A stretch of DNA of 64,000 nucleotides from Streptosporangium album (GTDB lineage Bacteria; Actinomycetota; Actinomycetes; Streptosporangiales; Streptosporangiaceae), in the NCBI RefSeq assembly GCF_014203795.1, contig NZ_JACHJU010000002.1:496001-560000 (forward strand), read 5' to 3'. The notes below the pieces were generated by a model, which ran no database searches, was not told the DNA's origin, and saw only the letters and a list, made by a program, of their open reading frames with translations. Positions 33,217-41,653 of this stretch are shown here, piece by piece. The position numbers and the translations under genes were made by a program. Every line of letters begins with the position of its first letter. The first letter of the stretch is position 1.

Positions 33217-35238
33217 TTGAACCGGATGGATCGGCTGTACCGGCGTCTGGGGGGCATCGCCTACGGCGGTGACTACAACCCCGAGCAGTGGCCGGAGGAG
33301 GTGCACGCCGAGGACGTCAGGCTGATGCGGGAGGCCGGGGTCAACCTGGTCAGCCTGGGCATCTTCTCCTGGGCTTTCGTGCAGCCGGAGCCGGATCGGA
33401 TGGAGTTCGGCCGGTTCGACCGGATCATGGACCGGCTGGCGGACGGCGGTGTCGGCGTCTGCCTGGCCACCATGACCGCCTCCCCGCCTCCGTGGCTGAG
33501 CGCCCGCCACCCCGAGGTGCTGCCGGAACGGGCGGACGGGACCCGGCTCTGGCCGGGTGCGCGCCAGCACTACTGCCCCTCCAGCCCGGTCTACCGGGAG
33601 CACGCGGCACGTCTGGTCTCCGCCGTGGCCGAGCGCTACGGCGACCACCCGGCGCTGGCCATGTGGCACATCGGCAACGAGTACGGCTGCCACGTGCGGG
33701 CGTGCTACTGCGACGTCTCCGCCGGATCCTTCCGCGAATGGCTGCGCGAGCGCTACGGCGACGTCGAGGCGCTCAACGACGCCTGGTCGACGGCTTTCTG
33801 GTCGCAGCGGTACGCCTCCTTCGAGGAGGTGCTGCCGCCCCGCACCGCACCGACCTTCCCCAACCCCGCCCAGCAGATCGACTTCGCCCGGTTCGGCTCC
33901 GACGAGCTGCTCGCCTGCTATCTCACCGAGAAGCGGATCCTCGACCGGATCGCCCCCGAGGTGCCCGCCACGACCAACTTCGTCCCGCTGGCCAAGACCC
34001 TCGACCTGTTCGAGTGGGCCTCCCACCTGGATGTCGTCAGCTACGACTCCTACCCCGATCCGCACGACGAGCACGCCGCGCCCAGGGCCGCCCTCTCCTA
34101 CGACGTGATGCGCTCGCTGCGGGGCGGTCAGCCGTACCTGCTCATGGAGCAGGCGCCGAGCGCCGTCAACTGGCGGGCCCGCAACGCGCCCAAGCCACCC
34201 GGCGTCATGCGGCTGTGGAGCTGGCAGGCCGTCGCGCACGGCGCCGACGCGGTGATGTTCTTCCAGTGGCGGCAGTCGCGCGGCGGGGCCGAGAAGTACC
34301 ACTCGGCGATGGTCCCGCACGGTGGCACGGACACCCGGGCTTTCCGGGAGGTGCGGGAGCTCGGCCAGGAGCTCGCGAGCGTGCCGGAGCTGTTCGGCGC
34401 GCGGTCGCCCCGTGCCGACGTGGCCGTCGTCCTGGACTGGCAGAGCTGGTGGGGGCTCGAACAGGCCGCCCGCCCCAACGCCGACCTCCGTCTCGACGAC
34501 CTCGTGTTCGCCCACTATCTGCCCCTCTACCAGGAAAACGTGGCGTGTGACATCGTCCGGCCGGGCGGTGACCTGTCCGGCTACCGGCTGGTCGTCGTGC
34601 CCAACCTCTACATGGCCGGCGAGGAGGAGGCGGCCAACCTCGAACGGTACGTCGAGGGCGGTGGGACGCTGCTGATGTCCTTCTTCTCCGGGATCGTCGA
34701 CCCGTGCGACCGGGTCCACCTCGGCGGCTACCCGGCCCCCTTCCGGCGGATGCTCGGTCTGCGCGTGGAGGAGTTCTGGCCGCTTGACGACGGCGTCGGC
34801 GTGGAGCTGTCCCGGGGGAGGGGGAGCCTGTGGTCGGAGGAGATCACGCTGGAGGGGGCCGAGGCCGTCGCGTCCTTCTCCGGCGGAGAGCTCACCGGCC
34901 TGCCGGCGGTCACCCGGCACCGTTTCGGGCTGGGCGCCGCCTGGTATCTCGGCACGCTCCCCGACCCCGCCACGATGCGCGAACTGCTGCGGCGCGCCGG
35001 CGAGGAGGCGGGCGTCCGGCCCGTCCTTCCCGGCCTGCCCGCCGGTGTGCAGGCGCGGGTACGGCAGGCGGCCGACGGAACCCTCCGCTACGTGTTGCTC
35101 AACCACTCCGCGGAAGCCGTCACCGTACCCCTGCCGGCGCCGATGTGCGACGACCTCGCCGGCGCCGGCCCGTCGGACCACGTACGGCTCGCGTCCCGAG
35201 GGGCGGCCCTGCTCCGCCCGGCGGCCACACCCGTCTGA
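33217..35238 (+). CDS. GH42 beta-galactosidase
   Basis: 673 residues from TTG 33217, placed by AGGGAG 9 bases upstream (ATG 33226 is the alternative). The GH42 barrel covers residues about 10-390. The acid/base Glu155 is in HIGNEYGCH and the nucleophile Glu311 in LLMEQAPSAVNW, nearly the spacing of Thermus A4 beta-Gal (Glu141/Glu312). Zinc-site cysteines are present as Cys120 and Cys158/163/165 (CHVRACYC). The trimerisation domain (about 395-600) and C-terminal beta domain follow. There is no signal peptide, so it acts on imported beta-galactosides, releasing galactose. Confidence 0.95.
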   Translation: MNRMDRLYRRLGGIAYGGDYNPEQWPEEVHAEDVRLMREAGVNLVSLGIFSWAFVQPEPDRMEFGRFDRIMDRLADGGVGVCLATMTASPPPWLSARHPEVLPERADGTRLWPGARQHYCPSSPVYREHAARLVSAVAERYGDHPALAMWHIGNEYGCHVRACYCDVSAGSFREWLRERYGDVEALNDAWSTAFWSQRYASFEEVLPPRTAPTFPNPAQQIDFARFGSDELLACYLTEKRILDRIAPEVPATTNFVPLAKTLDLFEWASHLDVVSYDSYPDPHDEHAAPRAALSYDVMRSLRGGQPYLLMEQAPSAVNWRARNAPKPPGVMRLWSWQAVAHGADAVMFFQWRQSRGGAEKYHSAMVPHGGTDTRAFREVRELGQELASVPELFGARSPRADVAVVLDWQSWWGLEQAARPNADLRLDDLVFAHYLPLYQENVACDIVRPGGDLSGYRLVVVPNLYMAGEEEAANLERYVEGGGTLLMSFFSGIVDPCDRVHLGGYPAPFRRMLGLRVEEFWPLDDGVGVELSRGRGSLWSEEITLEGAEAVASFSGGELTGLPAVTRHRFGLGAAWYLGTLPDPATMRELLRRAGEEAGVRPVLPGLPAGVQARVRQAADGTLRYVLLNHSAEAVTVPLPAPMCDDLAGAGPSDHVRLASRGAALLRPAATPV

Positions 35239-35323
35239 CGGAGTTCTCGCCGGCCGCGGGAACTCCCTTCCCGGTCCGTCCGTCAGTACTGGTGCGACTC
35301 CTCCGACGCTGAAAGGCACTCCT

Positions 35324-35992
35324 GTGCGCAGTCCGTTCTTCGGCAACATGGACCAGGGCCAGGTGCCCGGCCACTTCGTCCTGCAGAACCCCAAGATGCT
35401 GCGGGTGCAGCTGAACGGGGAGGTGCTGGCACGGCAGGGATCGATGGTCGCCTTCCAGGGGCAGATGGACTTCGACTACGAGGGGTCCGGAGGCGTCGGC
35501 CGCTTCCTGAAGAAGATGGTGACGGGGGAGGGCGCGCCGCTGATGCGGGTACGCGGGCAGGGCCCGCTCTTCCTGGCGAACAATGCCGACGACGTGCACC
35601 TGTTCTACCTGGAGAACGAGGCGATCACCGTCAACGGGGCCAACCTGCTGGCCTTCGATCCCCAGCTCGCCTGGGACATCCAGCGGCTGCAGGGCGCCGG
35701 CATCGTCACCGGCGGCCTGTTCAACACCACCGTCCAGGGCACCGGCTGGGTGGCGGTCACCGCGCACGGCGCGCCGGTGCTGCTCGACACCTCCCTGGCG
35801 CCGACCTTCGCCGACAGCCAGTCCGCGGTGTGCTGGAGCGCCGGGCTGCGCGTGGGCGTCAACCGCACCTTCAAGGCGGGGGCGCTCATCGGGCGGGGGA
35901 GCGGCGAGGCCGCGCAGCTCGCGTTCCAGGGGCAGGGCTTCGTCCTGGTCCAGGCCAGCGAGGGCCCGATCGTTCCGCAGACCGGCGGCTGA
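35324..35992 (+). CDS. AIM24-family protein
   Basis: 222 residues from GTG 35324, after GAAAGG. It is built of short beta-strands around repeated Gly positions (VQLNGEVLARQGSMVAFQG; GPLFLANNADDVHLFYLEN; GTGWVAVTAHG), the beta-helix-like double-stranded repeat of the AIM24 family. No catalytic residues are known for this family, and bacterial members are uncharacterised. It is the last plus-strand gene of the locus; the 85-bp gap before it leaves open whether it belongs to the same transcript. Confidence 0.88.
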   Translation: MRSPFFGNMDQGQVPGHFVLQNPKMLRVQLNGEVLARQGSMVAFQGQMDFDYEGSGGVGRFLKKMVTGEGAPLMRVRGQGPLFLANNADDVHLFYLENEAITVNGANLLAFDPQLAWDIQRLQGAGIVTGGLFNTTVQGTGWVAVTAHGAPVLLDTSLAPTFADSQSAVCWSAGLRVGVNRTFKAGALIGRGSGEAAQLAFQGQGFVLVQASEGPIVPQTGG

Positions 35993-36010
35993 CCACCGCA
36001 CCGCGCGGCC

Positions 36011-36048
36011 GGCCGGCCTTTCTCCGTACGGCCGGCCTTTCTCCGTAC
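36011..36048. repeat. Exact 19-bp tandem duplication at a convergent gene end
   Basis: GGCCGGCCTTTCTCCGTAC occurs twice without a gap (36011-36029 and 36030-36048). It lies between the 3' ends of the AIM24 gene and the opposite-strand glycosyltransferase. Each copy starts with the self-complementary GGCCGGCC followed by a TTTCT run, so each could give a short terminator-like fold. Confidence 0.85.
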
Positions 36049-36084
36049 AGAGGGTCACCCGGGGTACGGCGCCCGGCCGGCGGC

Positions 36085-37044
36085 TCAGCGTCCGGCGGTC
36101 CGGTCGAGCACGCCGTCCCAGTCGGACAGGAAGCGGCCGAGGCCGTAGCGGGCGAGCGCGGAGGCTCGGGCGGCCTTCCCGCACTGCCGGGCCCGCGCCG
36201 GGTCGGTGACGAAGCCCCGCAGCGCGTCGGTGAGGGTGGCGACGCGGGTCGAGATCACTCCCGCGTCCGGTGGCACCGCCTCCACGGCCTCGGTGGTGGC
36301 CAGCGCCACGACGGGCATGCCGAGCAGCATGGCCTCGATCAGGGAGGGCCCGAGCGAGGTCCACCGGTAGGGATGCAGGTAGACGCGCCGCCGGGCGAGT
36401 TCGGCATGCATCGCCTGCTGCGGCAGGTCCTCGAAGGTTCCGAACGGGAAGCGGAGCCGGTGCGGCAGGCCGGTGACCTTCGTGCCGAAGACGTCGAGCG
36501 GCGTCGTGGCGGCGAACCTCGGCAGCAGGTCCGTTCCGGCGGCCCGCTCGCGCCGGATCGGTTCGTTGACGACGACACCGGCGCGCGGGAGTTCACCCGT
36601 GTAGCGGTGGCCGGGGTCGACGACGCCGTGCTCGACCACCTCGGTGGGCGCCCTGCCGGAGTCCCAGAACAGCTCGTTGAAGTGGGTCACGTGGATCAGC
36701 GGGATGTCGTCGCGGCCGGCCAGCGGGTGCCGGGTGCCGGGCGCGTTCCCCTCCGGCGCGTCGTGCTCGACGTAGACGGCAGGCACGTCCCGGCCCGGGC
36801 GGCGGCGTAGCCAGCTCTGGGCGAGGTCGAGCTCATGCGGGCGCTGCAGGACGATCAGGTCGACGTGCTCGCCGTAGAGCCGGTTCCACGGCACCTCGCG
36901 CACGGTGGCGGGCCAGGAGGAGGTCCGTGCCCGGCCACGCCCGTCGGGGCCGCGGTCGGGGAGGAGCGGTACGAGGTAGTCGTGCGTGCCCTGGACGAAC
37001 GCCGTCGTCCACGACTCGTGCACGTGCCAGAGCAGGATCCTCAT
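36085..37044 (-). CDS. Glycosyltransferase, GT-B fold (GT4-like)
   Basis: 319 residues. The N-terminus MRILLWHVHESWTTAFVQGTHDYLVP is the first strand of a GT-B N-terminal domain. The C-terminal part has YLHPYRWTSLGPSLIEAMLLGMPVVA, the sugar-nucleotide-binding 'E(x7)E'-type region of GT4 enzymes in modified form, and TEAVEAVPPDAGVIS after it. It should transfer a sugar from a nucleotide donor to an unknown acceptor in the cytoplasm. It is divergent from the decayed carbamoyltransferase/GT9/epimerase unit and likely belonged to the same surface-glycan or natural-product pathway. Confidence 0.88.
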   Translation of the reverse strand: MRILLWHVHESWTTAFVQGTHDYLVPLLPDRGPDGRGRARTSSWPATVREVPWNRLYGEHVDLIVLQRPHELDLAQSWLRRRPGRDVPAVYVEHDAPEGNAPGTRHPLAGRDDIPLIHVTHFNELFWDSGRAPTEVVEHGVVDPGHRYTGELPRAGVVVNEPIRRERAAGTDLLPRFAATTPLDVFGTKVTGLPHRLRFPFGTFEDLPQQAMHAELARRRVYLHPYRWTSLGPSLIEAMLLGMPVVALATTEAVEAVPPDAGVISTRVATLTDALRGFVTDPARARQCGKAARASALARYGLGRFLSDWDGVLDRTAGR

Positions 37045-37357
37045 CGACGGGCCCCGGGGGCCGCACGGAATCCGGCCCTGGGCTCCTCCCCGCGGGAACC
37101 GGGACTGCGGGGGGCATCCGTGACCGGCGTTCCGTGGCGGTCGGACAGGACGGCGGATGGGTGTTCGCGGCTGGGCACAGGCATCTCCGGCGTGGTCTCG
37201 TCATCGGACTCGGCGGGCCGATGAACAAACCCCCCAAAAAGCCACAGGTAGTGACATGTAGTTATATGCAGGTCTCTTACCGTGACTTTTCCCCGTTCTT
37301 TCGTTTTGGGAATCGCTGCGCTCGGTAGTTAACCAGTTACAGCAGAGAGGCGAATCC
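37045..37357. promoter_or_regulatory. Divergent gap with an AT-rich promoter region
   Basis: Bases 37045-37220 are GC-rich with no gene I can support. From about 37225 to 37345 the sequence is AT-rich (for example GTAGTTATATGCAGG and TAGTTAACCAGTTAC), marking a promoter for the plus-strand unit that begins at 37358. A GTTAAC palindrome lies 26 bp before that start. Confidence 0.45.
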
Positions 37358-37531
37358 ATGAGATTTCTCGGGATAAACGCGATCTTCCATGACCCGGCGG
37401 CACCTGTGACGGGCGTGAAGGCGGCGGCCCCGGAGAAGAGGGGGCGGCTCAGCCGCCGCGAGTACGGCCGGCGCCCCTTCCCCCTCCCCGCGTGTGAGGT
37501 GGCCGTCTGCCCGCCCGCGGAGCCGTCATGA
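37358..37531 (+). pseudogene. Truncated carbamoyltransferase (NodU/TobZ-type) N-terminus
   Basis: A 57-codon ORF with an intact ATG and a good ribosome binding site (GAGAGG). The product starts MRFLGINAIFHDPAAPV, nearly identical to the start of NodU/TobZ carbamoyltransferases (M-R-x-LGINAxFHDPAAALV). The rest (RGRLSRREYGRRPFPLPACE) still tracks the family's 'EERFSRRKHGKRPxPFSAWE' run but with changed residues, and stops at 37529. The normal protein has more than 500 residues. The catalytic parts are gone, so only the expression signals and the head remain. The 3' end leads straight into the GT9 gene. Confidence 0.75.
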
Positions 37532-37553
37532 CCGTGACGGTCCGGGAGCTGTC

Positions 37554-38561
37554 ATGATCTCCGGCAGGCAGGCGGCCGAGGATGCGCCGGTCATGGTGGT
37601 GCTGCGCGGGCTCGGTCTCGGCGGCCTCCTCGCCGCGGTTCCCGCCCTGCGCGCTCTGCGGCGGGCCCACCCCGGCCACCGGATCGTGCTGGCCGCGTCC
37701 GCCTCGCTGGCCGATCTGGTGCCGCTGATCGGTGCGGTGGACGAGCTGCTCGACGTGCCGGGGCCGGGGCCGCTCCGGCTGGGCTCGCCCCCCGACCTCG
37801 CGGTCAACCTGTACGGCAGGGGCCCGTGGAGCATCGGCGCGCTGCGCCGTACCGATCCGGGGCTGCTGCTCACCCACGCCCATCCCGGCTTCCCGGACGT
37901 GCGAGGGCCCTCGTGGCGGGGCGACGCGCACGTGGTCCGGCGCTGGTGCGAGCTCCTCGGCTGGCACGGCATCGCGGCCGACCCGGTGGACCTGGGGCTG
38001 AAGGCCCCGCCGGCATGGGGGGTCGCGCCGACCGCCGCCCTCCGGGGAACGGCCGGCCCGGACCTCTCGTCCGAGCGGTCCGCGCCGGTGGTCGTCCATC
38101 CGGGAGCGGCCGCTCCCGCCAGGCGGTGGCCGCCGGAGCGGTTCGCGCTGCTGGCCGTCGCGCTGCGGCAGGCCGGTCACGAGGTGGTGATCACGGGGAG
38201 CGCCGGGGAGCGGGCGCTCGCCGAGCGGGTGGCCTCCCTCGCCTGTCTGCCGGAGGCGTCCGTGCTCGCCGGCCGCACCGGCCTGGGCGAGCTGGCCGCG
38301 CTGGTCGCGCGGGCCCGGCTGGTCGTCTGCGGCGACACCGGCGTGGCCCGCCTGGCCACCGCGTTCGCCACCCCCTCCGTGGTGCTGTTCGGTCCCGTCT
38401 CGCCCGCTCTGTGGGGGCCGTCCCACGGGCCGCATGTGGCCCTGTGGGCGGGACGTTCCGGCGACCCCCGGGGGAACCTGCCCGATGAGGGCCTGCTGGA
38501 AATCGGCGTCCGGGAGGTCCTCGGCGCCGTCGTCGATCTACTGGAGGTGGACGTCCGATGA
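37554..38561 (+). CDS. Glycosyltransferase family 9 (heptosyltransferase-like)
   Basis: 335 residues from ATG 37554, after GGGAGC. The N-terminus [28 protein letters not shown] matches GT9, where 'LGDxxxxxPALRALR' is usual; here the Gly-Asp is Gly-Leu. The C-terminal domain has [20 protein letters not shown], the donor-binding motif, and [20 protein letters not shown], with the D(T/S)G...H/R pattern seen in WaaC/WaaF. Gram-positive members add heptose or other sugars to glycans or antibiotics. The stop overlaps the next start by 4 bp, so both are made together. Confidence 0.9.
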   Translation: MISGRQAAEDAPVMVVLRGLGLGGLLAAVPALRALRRAHPGHRIVLAASASLADLVPLIGAVDELLDVPGPGPLRLGSPPDLAVNLYGRGPWSIGALRRTDPGLLLTHAHPGFPDVRGPSWRGDAHVVRRWCELLGWHGIAADPVDLGLKAPPAWGVAPTAALRGTAGPDLSSERSAPVVVHPGAAAPARRWPPERFALLAVALRQAGHEVVITGSAGERALAERVASLACLPEASVLAGRTGLGELAALVARARLVVCGDTGVARLATAFATPSVVLFGPVSPALWGPSHGPHVALWAGRSGDPRGNLPDEGLLEIGVREVLGAVVDLLEVDVR

Positions 38562-39523
38562 ACGCGCGACGGGTGGTGGTGACCGGCGGAGCCGGTCTCC
38601 TGGGGTCGTATCTGTGTGAACGCCTGCTCGCGGAGGGGGCGGCGGTGATCTGCATGGACAACTTCCTGACCGGCTCACCCCGCAACGTCGAGCATCTGCT
38701 GGGCCGGGCCGCGTTCCGCCTGGTGGAGTGCGACCTCACGGGATTCGTCCACGTCCCCGGCGACGTCGACCTGGTGCTCCACTTCGCCTCGGCGGCCTCC
38801 CCGGTCGACTACCTGCGCTACCCGATAGAGACGCTCAAGGTGGGCAGCCTCGGCACGCTGCACGCCCTCGGGCTGGCCAGGGAGAAGGGCGCCCGCTTCG
38901 TCCTGGCCTCCACCAGCGAGGTGTACGGCGACCCGCTGGAGCACCCGCAGCGGGAGAGCTACTGGGGCAACGTCAACCCGGTGGGGCCGCGGAGCGTGTA
39001 CGACGAGGCCAAGCGGTTCGCCGAGTCGCTGACCACGGCCTACCGCAACTCCCACGGGACCGACACCGCGATCGTACGGATCTTCAACACCTACGGGCCG
39101 AGGATGCGGCCCCACGACGGCAGGGCCATCCCCACCTTCATCCGCCAGGCCCTGCGCGGTGAGCCGATCACCGTGACCGGCGACGGCGGCCAGACCCGGT
39201 CCGTCTGCTACGTGGACGACACGGTCGAGGGCATCCTCGCCCTGGCGGACAGTGACTTCGAGGGCCCGGTCAACATCGGCGGCCCGGCGGAGCTGACCGT
39301 GCTCGCCCTCGCGGAGACGGTCCGCGAGCTGACCGGCTCGGACTCGCCGATCCACTTCGTCGACCGTCCCGTCGACGACCCGGAGGTCCGGCGTCCGGAC
39401 ACCTCTCTGGCGGCCTTCCGGCTGGGGTGGGCGCCGAAGGTGGACATCGCCGACGGGCTGAGCCGTACCATCTCCTGGTTCACCGAGGAGCTGCGCGAGC
39501 CGGAGGAGCTTCTCCGGCGCTAG
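38558..39523 (+). CDS. NAD-dependent epimerase/dehydratase, UDP-glucuronate decarboxylase-like
   Basis: 321 residues, start ATG 38558. An extended SDR: the NAD motif GGAGLLGS is at 10-17, and the catalytic set Thr119-Ser120-Glu121 and Tyr148-x3-Lys152 is in [11 protein letters not shown] and SVYDEAKR. The Glu after Ser/Thr and the order of motifs ([28 protein letters not shown]) match UDP-xylose synthases, which oxidise and decarboxylate UDP-glucuronate. It would supply UDP-pentose to the neighbouring glycosyltransferases. Another 4,6-type epimerase/decarboxylase specificity is possible. The TAG stop is the first base triplet of a long palindrome. Confidence 0.9.
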   Translation: MNARRVVVTGGAGLLGSYLCERLLAEGAAVICMDNFLTGSPRNVEHLLGRAAFRLVECDLTGFVHVPGDVDLVLHFASAASPVDYLRYPIETLKVGSLGTLHALGLAREKGARFVLASTSEVYGDPLEHPQRESYWGNVNPVGPRSVYDEAKRFAESLTTAYRNSHGTDTAIVRIFNTYGPRMRPHDGRAIPTFIRQALRGEPITVTGDGGQTRSVCYVDDTVEGILALADSDFEGPVNIGGPAELTVLALAETVRELTGSDSPIHFVDRPVDDPEVRRPDTSLAAFRLGWAPKVDIADGLSRTISWFTEELREPEELLRR

Positions 39524-39572
39524 GACGTGTCCGTGGATCCTCTCCGTAGCGAGGATCCACGGACACGTCCTA
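39521..39572. terminator. Perfect 22-bp palindrome carrying both stop codons of convergent genes
   Basis: Left arm 39521-39542 and right arm 39551-39572 are exact reverse complements over 22 bp, with an 8-nt loop TCCGTAGC. The outermost triplets are TAG on each strand: the stop of the epimerase gene (39521-39523) and the stop of the opposite MDMPI-like gene (39570-39572). It is a symmetric bidirectional terminator that begins at the very stop codon from either side. Confidence 0.9.
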
Positions 39573-40151
39573 TGCGGGGGAGCGGCCGAGCATGGCGAGG
39601 AGACGGTCGAAGCGGGCCGCGCCCTCGGGGGCGGCCGAACTCGGCTGGAACGCGGCGCCCGGCCTGAGGCGTCGCTCGTCGTCCGGGACCGCCTGGGCGA
39701 TCGGCCAGGCGGCCTCCACCAGCTCCGGCTCCGCCGTGAACGCGACACCGAGAGACTGGGCGACGTCCCAGCCGTGCACCAGGTAGTCGATGAAATGAAA
39801 GCCGATGGCCTGTGGCGCGGGGAACGTCAGGCCCTTGCCGAACTCGGGCAGCGCGAACGTGCGATCCAGCACACCGTCTTCCGCGAACGCCGTCATCACG
39901 CGCTCGGCGGACCTGACATAGGCCGGGACGGCATCGCCGCCGAGCGGCTGAACCCGCCACACCGTCAGGTCGGCTCCGGTTCCCCGCGCCGCGGCGGCGA
40001 AGCCGTGGTGCTGGGCGGTCATGTGGGCGAGCAGGTCGGCCAGCGTCCAGCCGGCGCATGGCGTCGGACGGCCGAGGTCCTCGGCCGTCGCCTTGGCGAC
40101 CACATCCATGCTCGCGCGCACCGCACGCCTGTCCAGTTCCCGGATATCCAT
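39570..40151 (-). CDS. TIGR03086-family metal-binding (DinB/MDMPI-like) protein
   Basis: 193 residues from ATG 40151. It shows the family pattern: LGRPTPCAGWTLADLLAHMTAQHHGFA at about 27-53, with metal His residues in AHMTAQHHG, and FHFIDYLVHGWDVAQSLG at about 117-134, which supplies the distal His. These proteins bind a divalent metal and probably act in mycothiol chemistry; few have known substrates. It is divergent from the marR gene, with which it shares a short AT-rich control region, so it is the likely target of that repressor. Confidence 0.88.
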   Translation of the reverse strand: MDIRELDRRAVRASMDVVAKATAEDLGRPTPCAGWTLADLLAHMTAQHHGFAAAARGTGADLTVWRVQPLGGDAVPAYVRSAERVMTAFAEDGVLDRTFALPEFGKGLTFPAPQAIGFHFIDYLVHGWDVAQSLGVAFTAEPELVEAAWPIAQAVPDDERRLRPGAAFQPSSAAPEGAARFDRLLAMLGRSPA

Positions 40152-40177
40152 GAGCGCCCCCTCTTTTTAGTAAGCTC

Positions 40178-40219
40178 ATGCATATCATCAACGTATGTAT
40201 ATCATCTGTCAATGCGTAT
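40178..40219. promoter_or_regulatory. AT-rich direct repeats in the MarR divergent gap
   Basis: The 79-bp gap contains ATATCATC twice (40182-40189 and 40199-40206) and ATGCATAT/ATGCGTAT at either edge (40178 and 40212). The base composition contrasts sharply with the flanking genes. These repeats are the likely binding region of the MarR protein and overlap both promoters. Confidence 0.45.
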
Positions 40220-40230
40220 AGTGTGATGGC

Positions 40231-40668
40231 GTGACCGACCGTCCCGACCTGGCCGCGATGATCAGCCCGCTGAGCCGGGCGTTGATCGACGCCGAGTTGC
40301 CCGTGCTGCACGAGCACGGCCTGTCGATGTGGGCCTACTCGGTCCTGCTCGCACTGGACGAACGGCCGCTGCGGACCCAGGCCGCGCTCGCGGAGTCCAT
40401 CGGCGCGGACAAGACCCGCATCATCGGGTTCCTCGACGACCTGCAGCGGAGAGGCCTCATCGAGCGGGCCCCCGACCCCGCCGACCGGCGCGCTCGCGTC
40501 CTGTCGCTGACCGCCGAGGGCCGCCGCGTGCGCGACTCCGCTCAGGCGGCCATCCGGCGGAAGGAGGAACGCCTGCTGGCGCGCCTCCCCTCAGAAGACC
40601 GGCAGGGTTTCCTGCGTGCCCTGCGGGCGCTCGCCGCCCTGCCTCCCGAAGAGATCACGGGCGCTTGA
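40231..40668 (+). CDS. MarR-family transcriptional regulator
   Basis: 145 residues from GTG 40231. The winged helix is typical of MarR: SMWAYSVLLALDERPLRTQAALAESIGADKTRIIGFLDDLQRRGLIERAPDPADRR (about 33-90), with the Asp-Arg-Arg wing tip DPADRRARVL. Long N- and C-terminal helices make the dimer. It probably controls itself and the divergent metal-binding protein in response to a phenolic or similar ligand. A 109-bp GC-rich stretch without a recognisable element separates it from the opposite-strand permease. Confidence 0.9.
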   Translation: MTDRPDLAAMISPLSRALIDAELPVLHEHGLSMWAYSVLLALDERPLRTQAALAESIGADKTRIIGFLDDLQRRGLIERAPDPADRRARVLSLTAEGRRVRDSAQAAIRRKEERLLARLPSEDRQGFLRALRALAALPPEEITGA

Positions 40669-40777
40669 CCGCCGGGACGGCATGGCACGCGCACCGCCTG
40701 CGGGCCAGCTGGTCCAGGACGGGCTGCAGCTCGATCTCCTGATCGATCTTCCGGAAGGCGTGCCTCCTCTCCAGCGG

Positions 40778-41653
40778 CTACAGCGCTTCGACCGGCTGGG
40801 GCTCGGCGGTCGCGGGCGTGGCCTCGCCTCCCGGACGGACTCGCCTGCCGCTGTTGTCGTGCAGCCAGTGGGCGAGCTTGTCGAGTGTGACGTTGATGGC
40901 GATGAAGATGGCGGCGATGACGATGGCGGCGGGGATGACATTGGAGAAGTTCGCGGCGATGCCGTTGAGACCCCGGTCCACCAGTTCGTCGTAGCCGACG
41001 ATGAACCCGAGCGCGGAGTCCTTGAGCAGCACCACGCACTGGCTGACGATCGCGGGCATCATGGTGCGGATGGCCTGGGGGAGCAGGACGAGCCGCATGA
41101 CCTGACCCTTGCGCATGCCCATCGCGTAGGCGGCCTCCGCCTGGCCCTTGGGCAGGCTCTGGACGCCGGCCCTGACGATCTCGGCGATCACCGAGCCGTT
41201 GTAGAGCGTGAGCCCGAAGACGACGGCGGTGAACGCGGAGATGCTCGTCCCGATGAGCACGAACGAGCCGAAGAACGCGAAGAAGATGAGCAGCAGGAGC
41301 GGGACGGCCCGGAAGAACTCCACGACCACGGCCGCGGGCACCCTGAGCCAGCGGTGCTCGGACATCCGGGCGGCCGCGAACACGAACCCGAAGACGGTGG
41401 CGAGGAAGATCCCCGCGACGGCGGCCTTCAGCGTCCCGAACAGGCCGGGCAGGATGAACGTGACCCACACGTCGGGACGGAGCAGCGGCAACCACTTCTC
41501 GGCCGACCACTGCTGGTTCGCGTCGAACCTGACGTAGACGAGCACGGCGACGGCGAGCATGACCACGGTCACGGCCACGGTCAGTACCCGATTGCGGCGG
41601 ACCCCGCGCGGACCCGGGGCCTCGTAGAGGTTGCCGAAGGGCGCCGTGCTCAT
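40778..41653 (-). CDS. Glutamate-type ABC importer permease (GluD-like)
   Basis: 291 residues from ATG 41653, overlapping the stop of the first permease by 4 bp (ATGA). The polar amino acid permease pattern is clear: VEFFRAVPLLLLIFFAFFG, LYNGSVIAEIVRAGVQSLPKGQAEAA and the EAA loop AYAMGMRKGQVMRLVLLPQA. One extra TM sits near the N-terminus before a long outside loop, as in GluD of Corynebacterium. It forms the pore with the next upstream gene product. The C-terminal 35 residues are charged and cytoplasmic. Confidence 0.92.
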   Translation of the reverse strand: MSTAPFGNLYEAPGPRGVRRNRVLTVAVTVVMLAVAVLVYVRFDANQQWSAEKWLPLLRPDVWVTFILPGLFGTLKAAVAGIFLATVFGFVFAAARMSEHRWLRVPAAVVVEFFRAVPLLLLIFFAFFGSFVLIGTSISAFTAVVFGLTLYNGSVIAEIVRAGVQSLPKGQAEAAYAMGMRKGQVMRLVLLPQAIRTMMPAIVSQCVVLLKDSALGFIVGYDELVDRGLNGIAANFSNVIPAAIVIAAIFIAINVTLDKLAHWLHDNSGRRVRPGGEATPATAEPQPVEAL

